A DNA stretch of 64,000 nucleotides from contig CM077163.1 of the NCBI GenBank assembly GCA_039583875.1, positions 230,446,646 through 230,510,645 on the forward strand, read 5' to 3'. The DNA comes from Platanthera guangdongensis. Its lineage: Eukaryota; Streptophyta; Magnoliopsida; Asparagales; Orchidaceae. Position numbers and translations under genes: made by a program. Shown in pieces: positions 44,901 through 56,408 of the stretch. Below the pieces are notes generated by a model. The model searched no databases. It had not been told where the DNA came from and was given only the letters and a program-made list of their open reading frames with translations. Each line of letters starts with the position of its first letter. Positions within the stretch are counted from its first letter, which is position 1.

Positions 44901-47210
44901 CATGACCAATGGTGAGGGTAAGAGCAGGGCCCTAGATGTCGGAGTGAACAAGATCAAATGGACGGGTAGAACCACGAACTTGCTTCGGCGGGAAGGAGGA
45001 ACGGTGATGCTTGCCAAGCTAACAGGCATTGCAGTTGAGAGGAGAACTGTGTAGAGGGAGGTGAGGCAGAAGCTGATGAAGAAGTCGTGGAGGAGGATGC
45101 CCAAGGCGGAGATGCCATTGTAGGAGATCTGTAGAAGAGGAGGAGAAGGCGGACAGAGCAGAAACGTTGTCGAGGAAGTAGAGACCGCCGCCCTCAGTCC
45201 CAGTAGCAATCGTCTATTGGGAGCTCGGATCCTGAAAAGAGCAAGAAGTGGGAGTAAATGTGACAGAGCATTGAAGTTGTTTGCACAAAGATATAACTGA
45301 CAACAAATTGTAGGAAAACTTGGGCACATATAGAGTGTCGGCCAAGCGAAAAGACGGAGTGACATGAACCACTCTCATCCCATGAACCAGAGAGGGAGAG
45401 CCGTCTACAATAAGGACCGGGGGCAACCGATCATGTGTTTCAAGGAGAGAAAAGCATTGTGGATTGCCCGTCATGTGATTAGTTGCACCAGAGTCGATGA
45501 GCCATTTACCTTGAGTAACCACGTGAGCACTACCCGAGGAAGTGACAACCGAAGCGGACGGCTTGGAAGAGGAGATGGAAGAGTCACCAGAAGGGCGAAG
45601 GTGTGGATGTTTCAGCCAGCATCGATCCACAAGATGTCCGGTGCGGCCACAATGAGAGCAGAGGAAGCAGGAAGAACTCCGACCACCAGAATGGTGATTG
45701 CGACTACCAGAGCCGCCCCGTTGAGTCTGGTGAGCATATTATTCTGGAGGAGGAGAAGATAGAAGCAGACGTTGAAGAAGAGATGTAACTGCGACAATGC
45801 GTGCAGCAGTTGTATCCAAGTTGGGAGAGTCCGCTTTACCCAAGATTTGTTGGCGAATCATGTCGTAGGAATCAGGAAGCCGGATGAGGTAGCACACAAC
45901 AAGCAGTTCTTGAAAGTGCTTGTGCTGTTCGACAAGATCCGCAGAGAAAGGGCGATGTTGAAGAATCTCAGCCCCAAGAGCTTGAACGTGTTGATAAGCG
46001 GCGGCAGGAGACATATAAGGACTGGCAAAGAGGTCTGCATATAAAGTATAAATGTGGGACGTCTTAGCCCCCTTTGAGTACAGAGCAGCAAGATGAAGTC
46101 ATGCCTTCTTGACCGTCTCATCATGACGGATAACAGGAAGACATTCATCAAAAAGACTGTTAGCGAGCCAAGTGCGGACAAGCGCATCGTTAGCATCCTA
46201 GTCATCAAATTCAGCAGAAGTGGTGGGAGGAGGGTCATCAGTAAGGTGGTGGCGTTTGCGTTCTGAGCGGAGGAGGAGGGTGAAGGAGACGCTCCAATCC
46301 GGGTATTTGTAACCAACAAGCTTGGAGACGGTGCCAAGATTCCCAGAAGGAATGGGAGGAGGCAGGGTTGTCATAGGAGTAGCGGTGGTGGTAGAAGAGC
46401 TGGAAAGGGCCATTGAAGAAGTTGTGCGGGTAAAGGGAAGAGAGAAAGGTCGCGCGAAAAGAAAGAGGTCGGGGCGGATAAAAGGTCGCGCGGGAGAGAG
46501 AAGACCGCAGCGGACGCAAGTAAAGGACTTGCAGCGGATAGAAGAAGAATCTGCAAAAGAGAAAGGGAAAGAAGTCACGCGGGAAGAGAGCAGTCCGCAT
46601 GAACAGAAGACCAAGAAGCCGCGAAAGCAGTTCGCGGAGAAAGAGCAAGAAGAAGAAGGCCACGCAAACAAAGAGCAGCGACAAAGGAGGAGAGGCCGTG
46701 CGAACAAGAGACAAGAAGGAGATCAAGTCGCGCGGACAGAACAAGACACAGAATCAGGCGGACAAGATCGCGGGCTCTGATACCATGTGCGAACAAAAAA
46801 GAGACAGTCCGGAAATTGGACAAACAAAAATTTTTGTATTCCAAAAAAATATCAATTACATGGTATAGCCTCCCTTTTATAGAATGGAGGAGATGAGAGA
46901 GATTACAAATAAACAATTTGGGACTAAAAAATATCATGTACAAGCAGTTTAACGTAAATACAAGCCGAACAAGCCGCGCGGTTTGATGAATGGGCAAACC
47001 GCCCGGCAACCACAAGAGGAAGACACCAAGCCGCCACAATAGACCGCCAGGTCTCCCGGTCTCCAAGTCGCCAGGGACTGATTGACAAACCACCAGAGCA
47101 CCAACAACAATAGGTCAGCAACCAAACCGCAGAAGAGAAACCGACAGACCGTCCGAACTGCAACCCGCCAGAGTCAGACCGCCAGACCACCCGGTCTCTA
47201 ATCTGCAACA
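41955..47210 (-). mobile_element. Ty1/Copia retrotransposon, minus strand, full length but decayed
   Basis: Two 425-bp LTRs, 41,955-42,379 and 46,786-47,210, TGTGCGAACA to TCTGCAACA on the + strand. A perfect 12-base primer site for initiator tRNA-Met (GCTCTGATACCA on the + strand, 46,774-46,785) abuts the high-coordinate LTR. A polypurine tract (reverse of CTCCCCCTCAAG) abuts 42,379. The flanks AGGGG and TGGGG lie in a G-run of the TRIM internal segment, so the target duplication is imperfect. The polyprotein contains many stops. Confidence 0.9.
42387..46413 (-). pseudogene. Copia gag-protease-integrase-RT-RNase H polyprotein
   Basis: Order on the minus strand from ATG 46,413: Gag (KLVGYKYPDWSVSF, then ILQHRPFSADLVEQHKHF), knuckle CSHCGRTGHLVDRC near 45,640, protease WLIDSGATNHMT near 45,510, and integrase (WHLRLGHPP, IDDFSRCT, TSQQNGVAERKN). 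Then RT (LVAKGFTQTYGVDY, YGLKQSPRAWFDKF, VYVDDILLTGDD) in the long frame 42,730-43,776, and RNase H (SSAEAEYRNM, FCDNKDTIYIS, KHIEVDCHFI). About ten in-frame stops and one frameshift near 42,760 were seen. Confidence 0.9.
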
Positions 47211-47843
47211 TGGGGGAGTTTGTTGAGTGTGGCCCGCCATCCAGGTGTTGGATGGGGTGCCTCCTGGGCGCACCCAGGTTGGATACTGGCATGAGTGCAT
47301 GGAAACTCCACGGTACGGTTTAGTGCAAGAGAGTCGGGTTGGCTCTGGGCATGAGTACGTTGGAGTTTCGGGCATGGTTTAAGTGTGAGAGAGCCATGCG
47401 AACAGTTTGACCGGTCCTGCTGTAATAATATAAAAGAATTGGTAGTGCCCTTCCTAACACTCCGAGATTTTGGGAGAGTTGGTAGGTATCATTCCTAACA
47501 GTGGTATCAGAGGGAGGTTGAGGTCATGGGTTCGATCCCCCGGGATGGCGTTCCAGGGGGAGTTTGTTGGGTGTGGCCCGCCATCCAGGTGTTGGATGGG
47601 GTTCCTCCCGGGCGCACCCGGGTTGGCTCCTGGCATGGGTGCAGGAGAACTTCATGGTACGGTTTAGTGCAAGGGAGTCGGGTTGCCTCCGGGCATGAGT
47701 ACATGGGAGTTTCGGGCACAGTTTAAGTGCGAGGAGCCATGCGAACAGTTTGACCGGTCCTGCTAAAATAATATAAAGAAATTGGTAGCGTCCTTCCGAA
47801 CACTCCGGGATTTTGGGAGAGTTGGAAGGCATCATTCCTAACA

Positions 47844-48640
47844 CTCTTCTCCCTTTCAGAGTCCCGCTGCGACTGCAAGCCTGCAATACTTATTTTATTT
47901 CTTCTTTTCTTGCAGTAGCCGAACAGAGGAGAGGTAAGAAGTTTTTGCTTCCGCTTTCTGAATAGCCGAAGGGTGTGCTTCCGACTTCCGAGCAGGTTTC
48001 GGGTTTGCTTTTGATTTCTTCCTTCCTTTCGATTTCTTCATTATTGATTTCTTCTTAACTTCATTCCTGGTTTGATCCGTTTGGAATTTTGGAAGTTTGT
48101 ATACACAATTTTTATGCTTCTGATTTTTGAATTTTGATTCTGCCCTAATTTTACTGCATTCTTGATTTCTGAATTCTGATTCTGCTCTAATTTTACTTCA
48201 TTACTGTTTTCTAAATTTTGATTCTGCCCTAATTTGTTATATCTTCTAATTTCTAAATTTTGATATCCACTAATCATAATAAGTATTGATTCTGCCCCTT
48301 GGCCGCCCGCCCCCTTGCCGTCGCCCTGCAAAGAGGGCGAGGTTGCCTGGATTGATCGTGGCCTCCTTCCCATTTTGGTCATTTTGGGCGGGCGACCCCT
48401 TGGCCAGCTGCCCCCTCTCTAGCACCTCGCTGGGGGAGCAAGACCACCCAAGTCGGACGGCCCGATCTGGGCGGCCTTCTTGCAGCAGGGGGGGGACCCG
48501 GTGGCTGCCCGACCCCTTGCTTGCGCTCCGCTAGGAGTCGAGGCCGACCAAAATTGGGCGGCCTCTCCTCGCCCGACCACCGGTTTTTGCCGAGCCGCCC
48601 CTCTCCTCGCTAAACAGGCGGTTAGGACTCTCATTGGCCC
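47844..48640. other. Unassigned spacer with a short tandem repeat
   Basis: About three degenerate copies of a roughly 50-bp AT-rich unit containing GATTCTGCCCTAATTTTACT lie at 48,105-48,265. A GC-rich stretch with CCGCCC/GGGCGG phrases follows. No gene recognised. Confidence 0.4.
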
Positions 48641-48989
48641 TAGGGGTGCAAGTTGAGTTGAGCCGACTCGAAAGCTCGATGAGCCGGCTCGATGAGCTCG
48701 AGCTCGATCTCGACGAGCTCGAGCATGATTACGAGCCGAGCTCGAGCTCATCTAGTGTTGTTCATGAGTTCGCGAGTCGGCTCGCGAGCTTTTCATTTAT
48801 ACATTTTAAAAAAATATGAAAAAAAACTCATGAGCTAAAAAGCTCGCGAGCTCAAAACTCTAGCTCATGCTCGATAAGTTGGCATCGAGCTCGAGCTGGG
48901 ATAAATGAGTTCGTCGAGCTCGAGCTCAAAATGAAAAGCTCGAGCTCGAGCTTTGAAATTTTGCCAAGTTCAACTCGTTTGCACCCCTA
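48641..48989. mobile_element. Small non-autonomous hAT with GAGCTC repeats
   Basis: Inverted ends TAGGGGTGCAA (48,641) and TTTGCACCCCTA (48,989). Flanks ATTGGCCC and ATTCACCC match at 6 of 8 positions. The interior is packed with GAGCTCGAGCTC motifs in both orientations, the binding-site-rich pattern of hAT subterminal regions. No transposase. Confidence 0.78.
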
Positions 48990-49046
48990 ATTCACCCCGA
49001 ATAGAACATGGGGCAAAGTCATCATTTTCGTGAAAGTCATAATCTG

Positions 49047-50816
49047 TGTTGAAATTTGTGAAGTGAAAGTGGTTGATGGGCAGGCCGGGCGGCCTGAGCG
49101 GACAGAGTCCGCGGACTGTGCGGGCTGTTGTTATGCGGCCTGGTGATAGGCCTGGTTGGACCTGGCTGTTCTTGTAGAGCGGCCTGAGTGGTCTGTGTCC
49201 GCGGCATGGGCGGACTGTTGGTTGCATTTTGGATGCTAGCTTGGTTGTTCTTGAGGAGCGGCTTGTGCGGCCTAGTGTGCGGGCTATGCAGTCTGCTATG
49301 AGGACTGGTTAGTCGTTGGCCAAGGACATCCGGCTTCGAGCAAAGCAGACTGTGCGGATTGCGATATGCGGACTGCAGACAGTGCTTGGTTGATCAGTGG
49401 CTTTGCGGGTTTGCAAGCTTGAGTTAACAGGCTGGTTCTGTGCTCTATCCGCATGAGGAGTGGCGGACTGGCTAGTCCGCGGTGTCCGCTGTTGCGGACT
49501 GGCCTTAGGAGTTTGGCTGTGGCCTTGCCGAGCTCTGGTAGTTCAGCAGTGTTGTTGCTGTGGCGGACTGGTGTTTGGAGTCCAGCAGATGGTCATTGCG
49601 TTGGGCAGACGTGCTAGTAGTGTGTGGACTGCCTTACTCTAGCGAGGTGTTGGCGGTCTGCATTTTGGTTGAGTGGAGGACGGAGCTATGTCCGCCCAGC
49701 TCGCGCTAGGTCTTTGGTGTTTTACTGGACTTGGTCACATTCTGTGACAAGACCAGTGTGTCTGTTGTATTCGCCAAGTCCGTTGTTGACCGGGCGGACT
49801 GCCCTTGGTCGTGGACTTGTGGCTGTTAGAGGTGTTGCTCTGGTGGTGTGCAGACTGCCTCTTGTATGAGCGGACAGTCACTGAAGGGGGATGTTGTTGT
49901 CCTGCGATGGTTGCGGGCTCTGCGGGCTGGTGCCTTGTCCGCATAGCTTGGGCGGACTGATGAGAGTTCGCTTATAGGTGCATCGCTTTTCTCCTGGCGG
50001 TTTGCTCCTTGGAATCCGGCTAAGTCCTTGCGGACTCAGCGGACAGGTGTTTAGTTAGCGCGTGGGCTGGGGCGGTGTCTCTATCCACTAGGGAGGTGAC
50101 CACACTCCTCACCTCGCCTATAAATAGAACCCCCCGACACGTCTACAGTAACTAAGTGAGCAGTAAGTGAGGGCTCGATCAAAATGCTACGGTCTCAGTT
50201 TTTCTGTCCGCGCGGATTGAATCAGAGTTAACTGTTGTTGTGTGTAGTTCACGCAGCTAGCTTCAAGGAGCCAGGAGTTTGGCTTTGACTTCGGTCAAGT
50301 ACTTGGAAGTGTGTGGTCTCTATGGTCTCAACAGGTCGCTTTGCGGCTTGTCAGTTCTCTGCTTCAACTTTGCCAAGTTCCAATAACCTGTCCGCCGGTC
50401 TCAGGCGAGTAGGCGGTCTGTTCTTCAGTTCATCAGCAGTACGCGAATAACGGAGTGTCCGCGCAGCCTTGCGGTCTCAGGCGGACTCCGTGTTCTATTC
50501 GGCGTGTAGCAGCTAGAGTTCGGGCGGTTTCAGCAACGAGGCGGACTCGGCGGTCTCGACGGTTTGCAATTCTGTTTGCTCGGCTTGTTTTGGGCTTTCT
50601 GTTTTGTAGCTTGTGTACTGGCGAAATCATGTCTCGCCACGTATGTATCGCCTTGTAAAGAAGTTAATGAATAAGATCTGCTTGTTCTTTCATGTGCATG
50701 TTGTGTTAAGTGTTGCTCCTTGAGATTTCTGCTAGATCAAAGTGTGAACTGGGTAGTGCCGATAATATTAATTTGGCTTTGGGCTATCTTGCTGACCACT
50801 TTGAGAAAATTCAACA
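49047..50816 (+). repeat. 5' LTR of the copia element
   Basis: 1,770 bp with TATAAATA at 50,119-50,126. At least eight exact GCGGACTG copies occur, plus many GCGGTCTG/CAGTCCGC variants through U3. The R/U5 part ends before the tRNA-Met-type primer site. Confidence 0.9.
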
Positions 50817-52957
50817 TGGTATCATAGGGAGGTTCAGTTGCTTGAGAAGTGTTCAACCTGTGTTGGTGCTCTGTGCTTCTGAAGGCTTAACCAATCGTTT
50901 GTTGCAATGGAAGGAAGTTATGCAAGGGGTATTGACATTGAACTCTTGACCACGACTAACTACAAAAAGTGTAAGTCGTGTATGAAGAGTTATCTTCTTG
51001 GTGAGGAGCTATGAGAGGTCGTCGGTGGTGACGACAGACAAGAAGTGACTGCTGCTTTCGGAACTGCTGAGCAGGTGAGGCTCTGGAGAAAAACCAATGC
51101 TAAGGCGGAGTTTGTTCTCAAGAGAGCTGTGTCACAAGAACTGTTTGATCACATCATTGGATGTGAATCAGCTGCTGATATTTGGACAACTATTAATGTG
51201 CTGTTCAATAGGAAGAACATGACGAGGCTCTAGTTCTTGGAAAATGAGTTGGCAAGGGCAACTCAAGGAGACCTGACCATCTCAAAGTTCTTTCTGAAGA
51301 TGAAGAGCTTGTGTGCTGAGTTGTCAGCTCTTGATCTTGATGAGCCTATTTCTGAGGCTAAATTGAAGAGGCACATAATCCGCGGCCTGCGAAAGGAATA
51401 TGTTGTTTTTGTTACGTCAGTTCAATGCTGGGTCATTCAGCCATCTTTGCTGGAGCTTGAAAATCTGCTTGCTTCACAGGAAAGTCTGGCAAGGCAGATA
51501 GCTGGAGTCACTGTCTCTGAGGAGAGCAGTGAAGCACTCTTCATGGGCAAGAAGAAGAAGAGGTGGGAAGGGAAGAAGAAGCAAATCGCTGCTGAGAATG
51601 AGCCTTCAACTTCTTATCAGGTAGAGAGGAGCGTTGCTCCTAAGAAAGACTGGAAAAAGAACTTGAAGTGCTACAGGTGTCATCAGCGAGGACACTTCAA
51701 GCGGGATTGCAAGGTCAAACTGCAACCTGGGCATGCTGCAGGCAAGGAGGAAGCTTGCTCTAAGAGTGAGGAAGCTGAATGGGCGGAGCCTTCATGACAG
51801 GCACTTGTGTCCGTGTCTTGTCAGCTGAGGACTTCAACGACGAATGGATCGTGGACTCCGGGTGTGCTCATCACCTCACCAGAGACAAGTCTAAGTTCTC
51901 TTCCTTGCAAGCATACTCAGGTAACAAAGCTATCATAGCTGCTAATAATACTGTTTATGCAGTAGAGAAAGAGGGGGTTGTGTATTTGGGTAGTGATCAG
52001 GGGCCACTCACATCAAGGAGTGTGTATCACGTACCGGGCATGAAGAAGAACCTCTTCTCTGTGACCAATGCAGTAGATGCTGGTTATCACGTTCTGTTTG
52101 GGCCAACAGACGTGAAGTTCCTTCGCAACGTATCAACGGTTAAGGCTGATGTTGCTCATATAGGAAGGAGAGTTAAGAACTTGTTTGTTCTTGCAACTAA
52201 TTCTTTTGTTGATCGAATGAGAGTCAACGATGACGCTGCTATCTGGCATGAGAGGCTGGGGCATGTAAGAATGGACAAGCAAAAGGCTATGGCTAGTAGA
52301 AGTTTGGTGAGAGGTTTGCCTAAGTTGTCCTCCTTTGGTGACAGACATGTTTGCGCGGGATGTCAATACGGTAAGGCACATCGCCTTCCGTTTGATAAAT
52401 CACAAACAAGGAGCAAGCAACCTTTGGAGTGCATTCATGGTAACTTGATGAGACCAACTGTTACTGACAGCCTTGGTGGAAGCAGATACATGCTTGTTCT
52501 GATTGATGACTACTCAAGATATACTTGGGTTTATTTCTTGAAGGAGAATTCTGAAGCCTTTCGGTTGTTTGTGGAGTTCAAGGAGCTAGTAGAGGGTTGG
52601 CTTGGCTCGTGGATCAAGAAGCTTAGAACTGATAACGGGGGTGAGTTTGTTTCCTTCGAGTTTTCTAACTTCTACAGGAAGCACGGAATTCAGAGAGAGC
52701 TCACTTGGGCTCACACTCCACAATAAAATGGAGTAGCGGAGCGGAAGATCCATCATTTGACGGAGACTTGCAAATGTTGGCTTCATGCGAAAGACATTCC
52801 AAGGTCCTTTTGGGCGGAGGGGATGTCTTGTGCTTCTTATGTCATCAACCAAATGCCGCTTAGCCCGATCAACATGAAGACTCCTTTAGAGTTGTTGCTG
52901 AAGGAGAAGCCTAGTGTGGGACACCTTCGGGTGTTCAATTCAACTTGCTATGTGCAT

Positions 52958-54241
52958 TGTACAACCCCGTATTCGCCCCGGTATAGTTTTAAGCTTTTGG
53001 GAGATTTTGCACTCTCGGTGGCCAATTTTGGCTCTAGCTCGGAAACATACTAGTAGGGGGAGGAAAAATCTACCTCCCCCCAGTGGCCCTCTTTTGAGGG
53101 GCGGGTGCGGCAAGTTGGCTAACACCAGCCCCCGTCCCGATAGGTGCTTGGCGGCCTGGTGGGGCGAGACCGGCCGGGGGCCGGGGTCTCGCCCCCGCTC
53201 CTTCTAGCCTGGCGGCCTGGTGGGGCGAGACCGGCCGGGGGCCGGGGTCTCGCCCTTGCTCCTTCTAGCCTGGCGGCCTGGTGGGGCGAGACCGGCCGGG
53301 GGCCGGGGTCTCGCCCCTGCTCCTTCTAGCCTGGCGGCCTGGTGGGGCGAGACCGGCCGGGGGCCGGGGTCTCGCCCCTGCTCCTTCTAGCCTGGCGGCC
53401 TGGTGGGGCGAGACCGGCCGGGGGCCGGGGTCTCGCCCCTGCTCCTTCTAGCCTGGCGGCCTGGTGGGGCGAGACCGGCCGGGGGCCGGGGTCTCGCCCC
53501 TGCTCCTTCTAGCCTGGCGGCCTGGTGGGGCGAGACCGGCCGGGGGCCGGGGTCTCGCCCCTGCTCCTTCTAGCCTGGCAGCCTGGTGGGGCGAGACTGG
53601 TCGGGGGCCGGGGTCTCGCCCCTGCTCCTTCTAGCCTGGCGACCTGGTGGGGCGAGACCGGCCGGGGGCCGGGGTCTCGCCCCTGCCCCTTCTAGCCTGG
53701 CGGCCTGGTGGGGCGAGACCGGCCGGGGGCCGGGGTCTCGCCCCTGCTCCTTCTAGCCTGGCGGCCTGGTGGGGCGAGACCGGCCGGGGGCCGGGGTCTC
53801 GCCCTTGCCCCCCTGCAGTTTTACCTTCTTGCCCTCGGGGGGAATTCCCTCTTTACCCCCCGGCGTGGCTGTTTTCTATTGGCCCGAGGCCTTTTGGCCG
53901 TAAGGGTATTTCGGTCTTTTTACCCCCAGGACTTGGAAAAACTATAAATAGACCCCCTTGGGTGCCTTGGAGAGGGGGCTTTTTCTTAGCTTCCTCCTCC
54001 CTTAGCTTCTTCTTGGTAGAGTGGAGAGAGCTCTCCAAGGCGCCTAGCCTAGCCCTTTGGTAAGGGAGGGGAAGAGCTCAGGTAGCCTTTCGGGTGTGAG
54101 GTGGGACCTCCGTGCTAGAGCCGAGGGTCTGTTCATAGTCTCCTAAGTCTCCGGTCCGTGACGTTCTCTAGAGTGTAGTAGGTGTGAGGTCACCCCTTTC
54201 AGGGACCCCGAACTCCACAGAGGTCAATTTTGGCTTCAACA
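52958..54241 (+). repeat. 5' LTR with eleven 61-bp hairpin repeats
   Basis: From about 53,146 to 53,812, a 61-bp unit repeats about eleven times. Each unit holds GGGGCGAGACC and GGTCTCGCCCC as inverted arms around a G/C-rich centre. The array sits in U3, ending about 130 bp upstream of TATAAATA (53,943-53,950). Confidence 0.93.
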
Positions 54242-54296
54242 CTTTGGTGCGGTGAGCGTGGAGAGTGACCAGCACAGAAGATCTCAGGAGAGTGTC

Positions 54297-56408
54297 ATGA
54301 CGGGAGGTCAGGGAGGTAGTGATGACCTCGGCGAGCTCCCTAGCTCGGGACCCTTTGTAGGGAGGCAGGAATTCATGGCCTCCATCCAGGGTATCATGGA
54401 GATGCTGCGAAGCATTGCTCCTCAGGGTGGCAGCTCCACCCCGACCCCCCAGGAGCTAGCTCCCCCCCTCGACGAGTCGACTCCCAGGGGTCTAGGCGAG
54501 ATGACCCCAGCGGGGGGAGAAGGAAGCGCACCAGGAAGAAGGCCCGGGAAGGAGAGGATGGGAGATGGGGTCGAGCGAGACCTCACTGGCCGGGAGTTGT
54601 TCTCTAGCCCGGCGAGTGCCAACCTCTCAGGCGAGCAGGCTGCGCGAGTGGAGGTGGCGAGACCACCCCTTAGGGGGTCACCTTTCAGCGAGCTGATCAT
54701 CTCAGCACCCGTTCCCGAGGGATTCAGAGAGCCAGACATGGCTTACTATACCGGGAAGGATGACCCCGTTCAGCACCTGCAGTGGTTCGAGGACGCCGTC
54801 TCCATCAGGCCGATGACGGATGCCTTCAAGTGTCGCCTCTTTGCGATCACGTTGAAGGAGAAGGCAAGGGACTGGTTCCATCAACTCCCTCCACGGTCGA
54901 TCTATGGGTTCGAGGACTTGAGCCGGAGCTTCCAGCTTCGCTTCTCCACCTCCAAGAAGCGGAAGAGGAGCCCTGAGTCCATCTTCCTGATAAGGCAAGG
55001 GGCCGAGGAGTCGCTGGCCCGTTACGTTGACAGGTTCCAAGAGGAGATCCTGGAGGTCCAGGAGATGCCAGGGTATGCTCTCCAGATGGCCTTCACCGTT
55101 GGGCTGAAGGAGGGCTTCTTCAAGATGAGCTTGACCCGGAAGGCCCCCCTTTCCTTCGAGGAGCTGATGGAAAGGGCGGCAGAGGAGATTGCCATGGAGG
55201 CGGCCAACCCGACATTTGTCAAGAAGTTGGCAAAGCTGACAGAGGCAGAGTCGAAGGAGCAAGGAGGCTCGAGACCTCAGGAAGGAAGAAGGAGAGAGGA
55301 GCGAAGAGCTCAAGAGGGTCCGGAACCAGGTTGGAGGCAGCAGGGAGGACCCGCTCAGGGCCCGGGAAGAGGTTACGCCCATGATGGGGGAAACTTCCAT
55401 GGGGGCCAAGGAAGGTTCAACTTCCAGAGGCAAGCCCCTAGGCAGCTCCTCCCCCCACCACAGCAAGCGATGGAGATTGGTCGAAGGGAGAGGAGGAACC
55501 GCCAGGGAAGGAGAAGGGTCAGGATAGAGTTGCCGTACTGTGACTTCCACCAGGTGGAGGGGCACGCCACGGCTACCTGCCCCGAGTTCCTGGAAGTGAG
55601 GGGGGCGAGAGGTCCTGCCCAGCCACAGCCACCGGTGCGGGTTGAAGAGGTTCTGCCCCAAGGAGGGGGTGATGATGTTTGTGAGGACCGGGTCGATGTC
55701 GGACCCCGAGGCGGTATAGCGGTGATCCATGGTGGAGTGGGGATTGAGGCCACTCGGAAGGCAAGCCTCCATGTCATGTACCGAAGGAGCGTCGCCTCAA
55801 CCTCCCAGACCCCGCCCCAGGAGGAGAAGATCACCTTCTCGATGAAGGACCTACCGGATCATGAGGATCCGTTCTGTGATGCGCTGGTCATCCAGACGGC
55901 CATCGAGGGATACAGCGTCTCCCGAATCTTAGTTGACAACGGCAGCTCTGTCAACGTCATTTTCAGGAAGGCGTTTGAGGAGATGAAGGTAGAGCCAAGG
56001 AGGGTGTTGGCCTCAGACGGACCCCTGTTCGGATTCTCAGGAGAAAGGAAGGAGGTCGAAGGTGGAGTAGGACTCCAAGTAAAGTTGGGAGGGGTCTCAA
56101 GAAACTGCCGGTTCGTCATTGTGGACGCTCCAAGCAGCTATAACGCCATCTTCGGAAGGCCCCTCATCAGCGCCTTCCGTTGCGTGCCATCTTCCTTCCA
56201 CCAATGCATCAAGTTCAGCTCCGGAGGGATCCAGGTCAGAGTTAAGGGAGACTCTAGGATGGCAAGACAGTGTTATGTCACGGCCGTCAACACCATCTCT
56301 TGGTTGGCCAAGGCAGAGGAGATGGATAAGATCATGGAGAGCCTAAGCAGGATGGAAGTGTCCGGCGAGCAGGAAGCGGATGGCGACCACCAGGCCCAGA
56401 CCCCCTGA
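54297..56408 (+). CDS. Gag-protease of the young TR-GAG element, intact
   Basis: An uninterrupted 703-codon frame from ATG 54,297 (MTGGQGGSDD) to TGA 56,406-56,408. The N-terminal part is disordered and Gly/Pro-rich. The retrotransposon-gag domain (about residues 130-310) has MAYYTGKDDPVQHLQWFED, FAITLKEKARDWFHQLP and LRFSTSKKRK. A Gln/Arg-rich linker leads to the knuckle-like YCDFHQVEGHATATC (about 415). An aspartic-protease fold follows, with active-site variant ILVDNGSSVNVIF near residue 543 and SSYNAIFGRPLISAFR. No RT, RNase H or integrase follows, so replication and insertion need an autonomous relative. The frame is open upstream to 54,252, but no ATG lies there. Confidence 0.92.
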   Translation: MTGGQGGSDDLGELPSSGPFVGRQEFMASIQGIMEMLRSIAPQGGSSTPTPQELAPPLDESTPRGLGEMTPAGGEGSAPGRRPGKERMGDGVERDLTGRELFSSPASANLSGEQAARVEVARPPLRGSPFSELIISAPVPEGFREPDMAYYTGKDDPVQHLQWFEDAVSIRPMTDAFKCRLFAITLKEKARDWFHQLPPRSIYGFEDLSRSFQLRFSTSKKRKRSPESIFLIRQGAEESLARYVDRFQEEILEVQEMPGYALQMAFTVGLKEGFFKMSLTRKAPLSFEELMERAAEEIAMEAANPTFVKKLAKLTEAESKEQGGSRPQEGRRREERRAQEGPEPGWRQQGGPAQGPGRGYAHDGGNFHGGQGRFNFQRQAPRQLLPPPQQAMEIGRRERRNRQGRRRVRIELPYCDFHQVEGHATATCPEFLEVRGARGPAQPQPPVRVEEVLPQGGGDDVCEDRVDVGPRGGIAVIHGGVGIEATRKASLHVMYRRSVASTSQTPPQEEKITFSMKDLPDHEDPFCDALVIQTAIEGYSVSRILVDNGSSVNVIFRKAFEEMKVEPRRVLASDGPLFGFSGERKEVEGGVGLQVKLGGVSRNCRFVIVDAPSSYNAIFGRPLISAFRCVPSSFHQCIKFSSGGIQVRVKGDSRMARQCYVTAVNTISWLAKAEEMDKIMESLSRMEVSGEQEADGDHQAQTP

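Larger units (their letters stand above)
30665..47843 (+). mobile_element. Tandem TRIM array (LTR-int-LTR-int-LTR-int-LTR), split by two insertions
   Basis: About 280-bp LTRs run TGTTGGGTGTGGCCCGCC to GCATCATTCCTAACA. They are separated by 64-bp internal segments that begin GTGGTATCAGAGGGAGGTTG, a tRNA-Met-type primer site. LTR1 is 30,665-30,888 plus 41,711-41,765. Internal 1 is 41,766-41,829. LTR2 is 41,830 to about 41,928 (truncated). Internal 2 is split around 41,955-47,210. LTR3 is 47,221-47,500, internal 3 is 47,501-47,564 and LTR4 is 47,565-47,843. No coding capacity. A Tat-like element sits in LTR1 and a copia element in internal 2. Confidence 0.85.

Noticed and set aside
46322..46780. 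Plus-strand Lys/Arg/Glu-rich frames
   Set aside because: They are antisense shadows of the copia leader and gag start region.
53146..53812. CRISPR-like regular array
   Set aside because: Units are contiguous 61-bp repeats with no unique spacers, in a plant LTR. It is a minisatellite.
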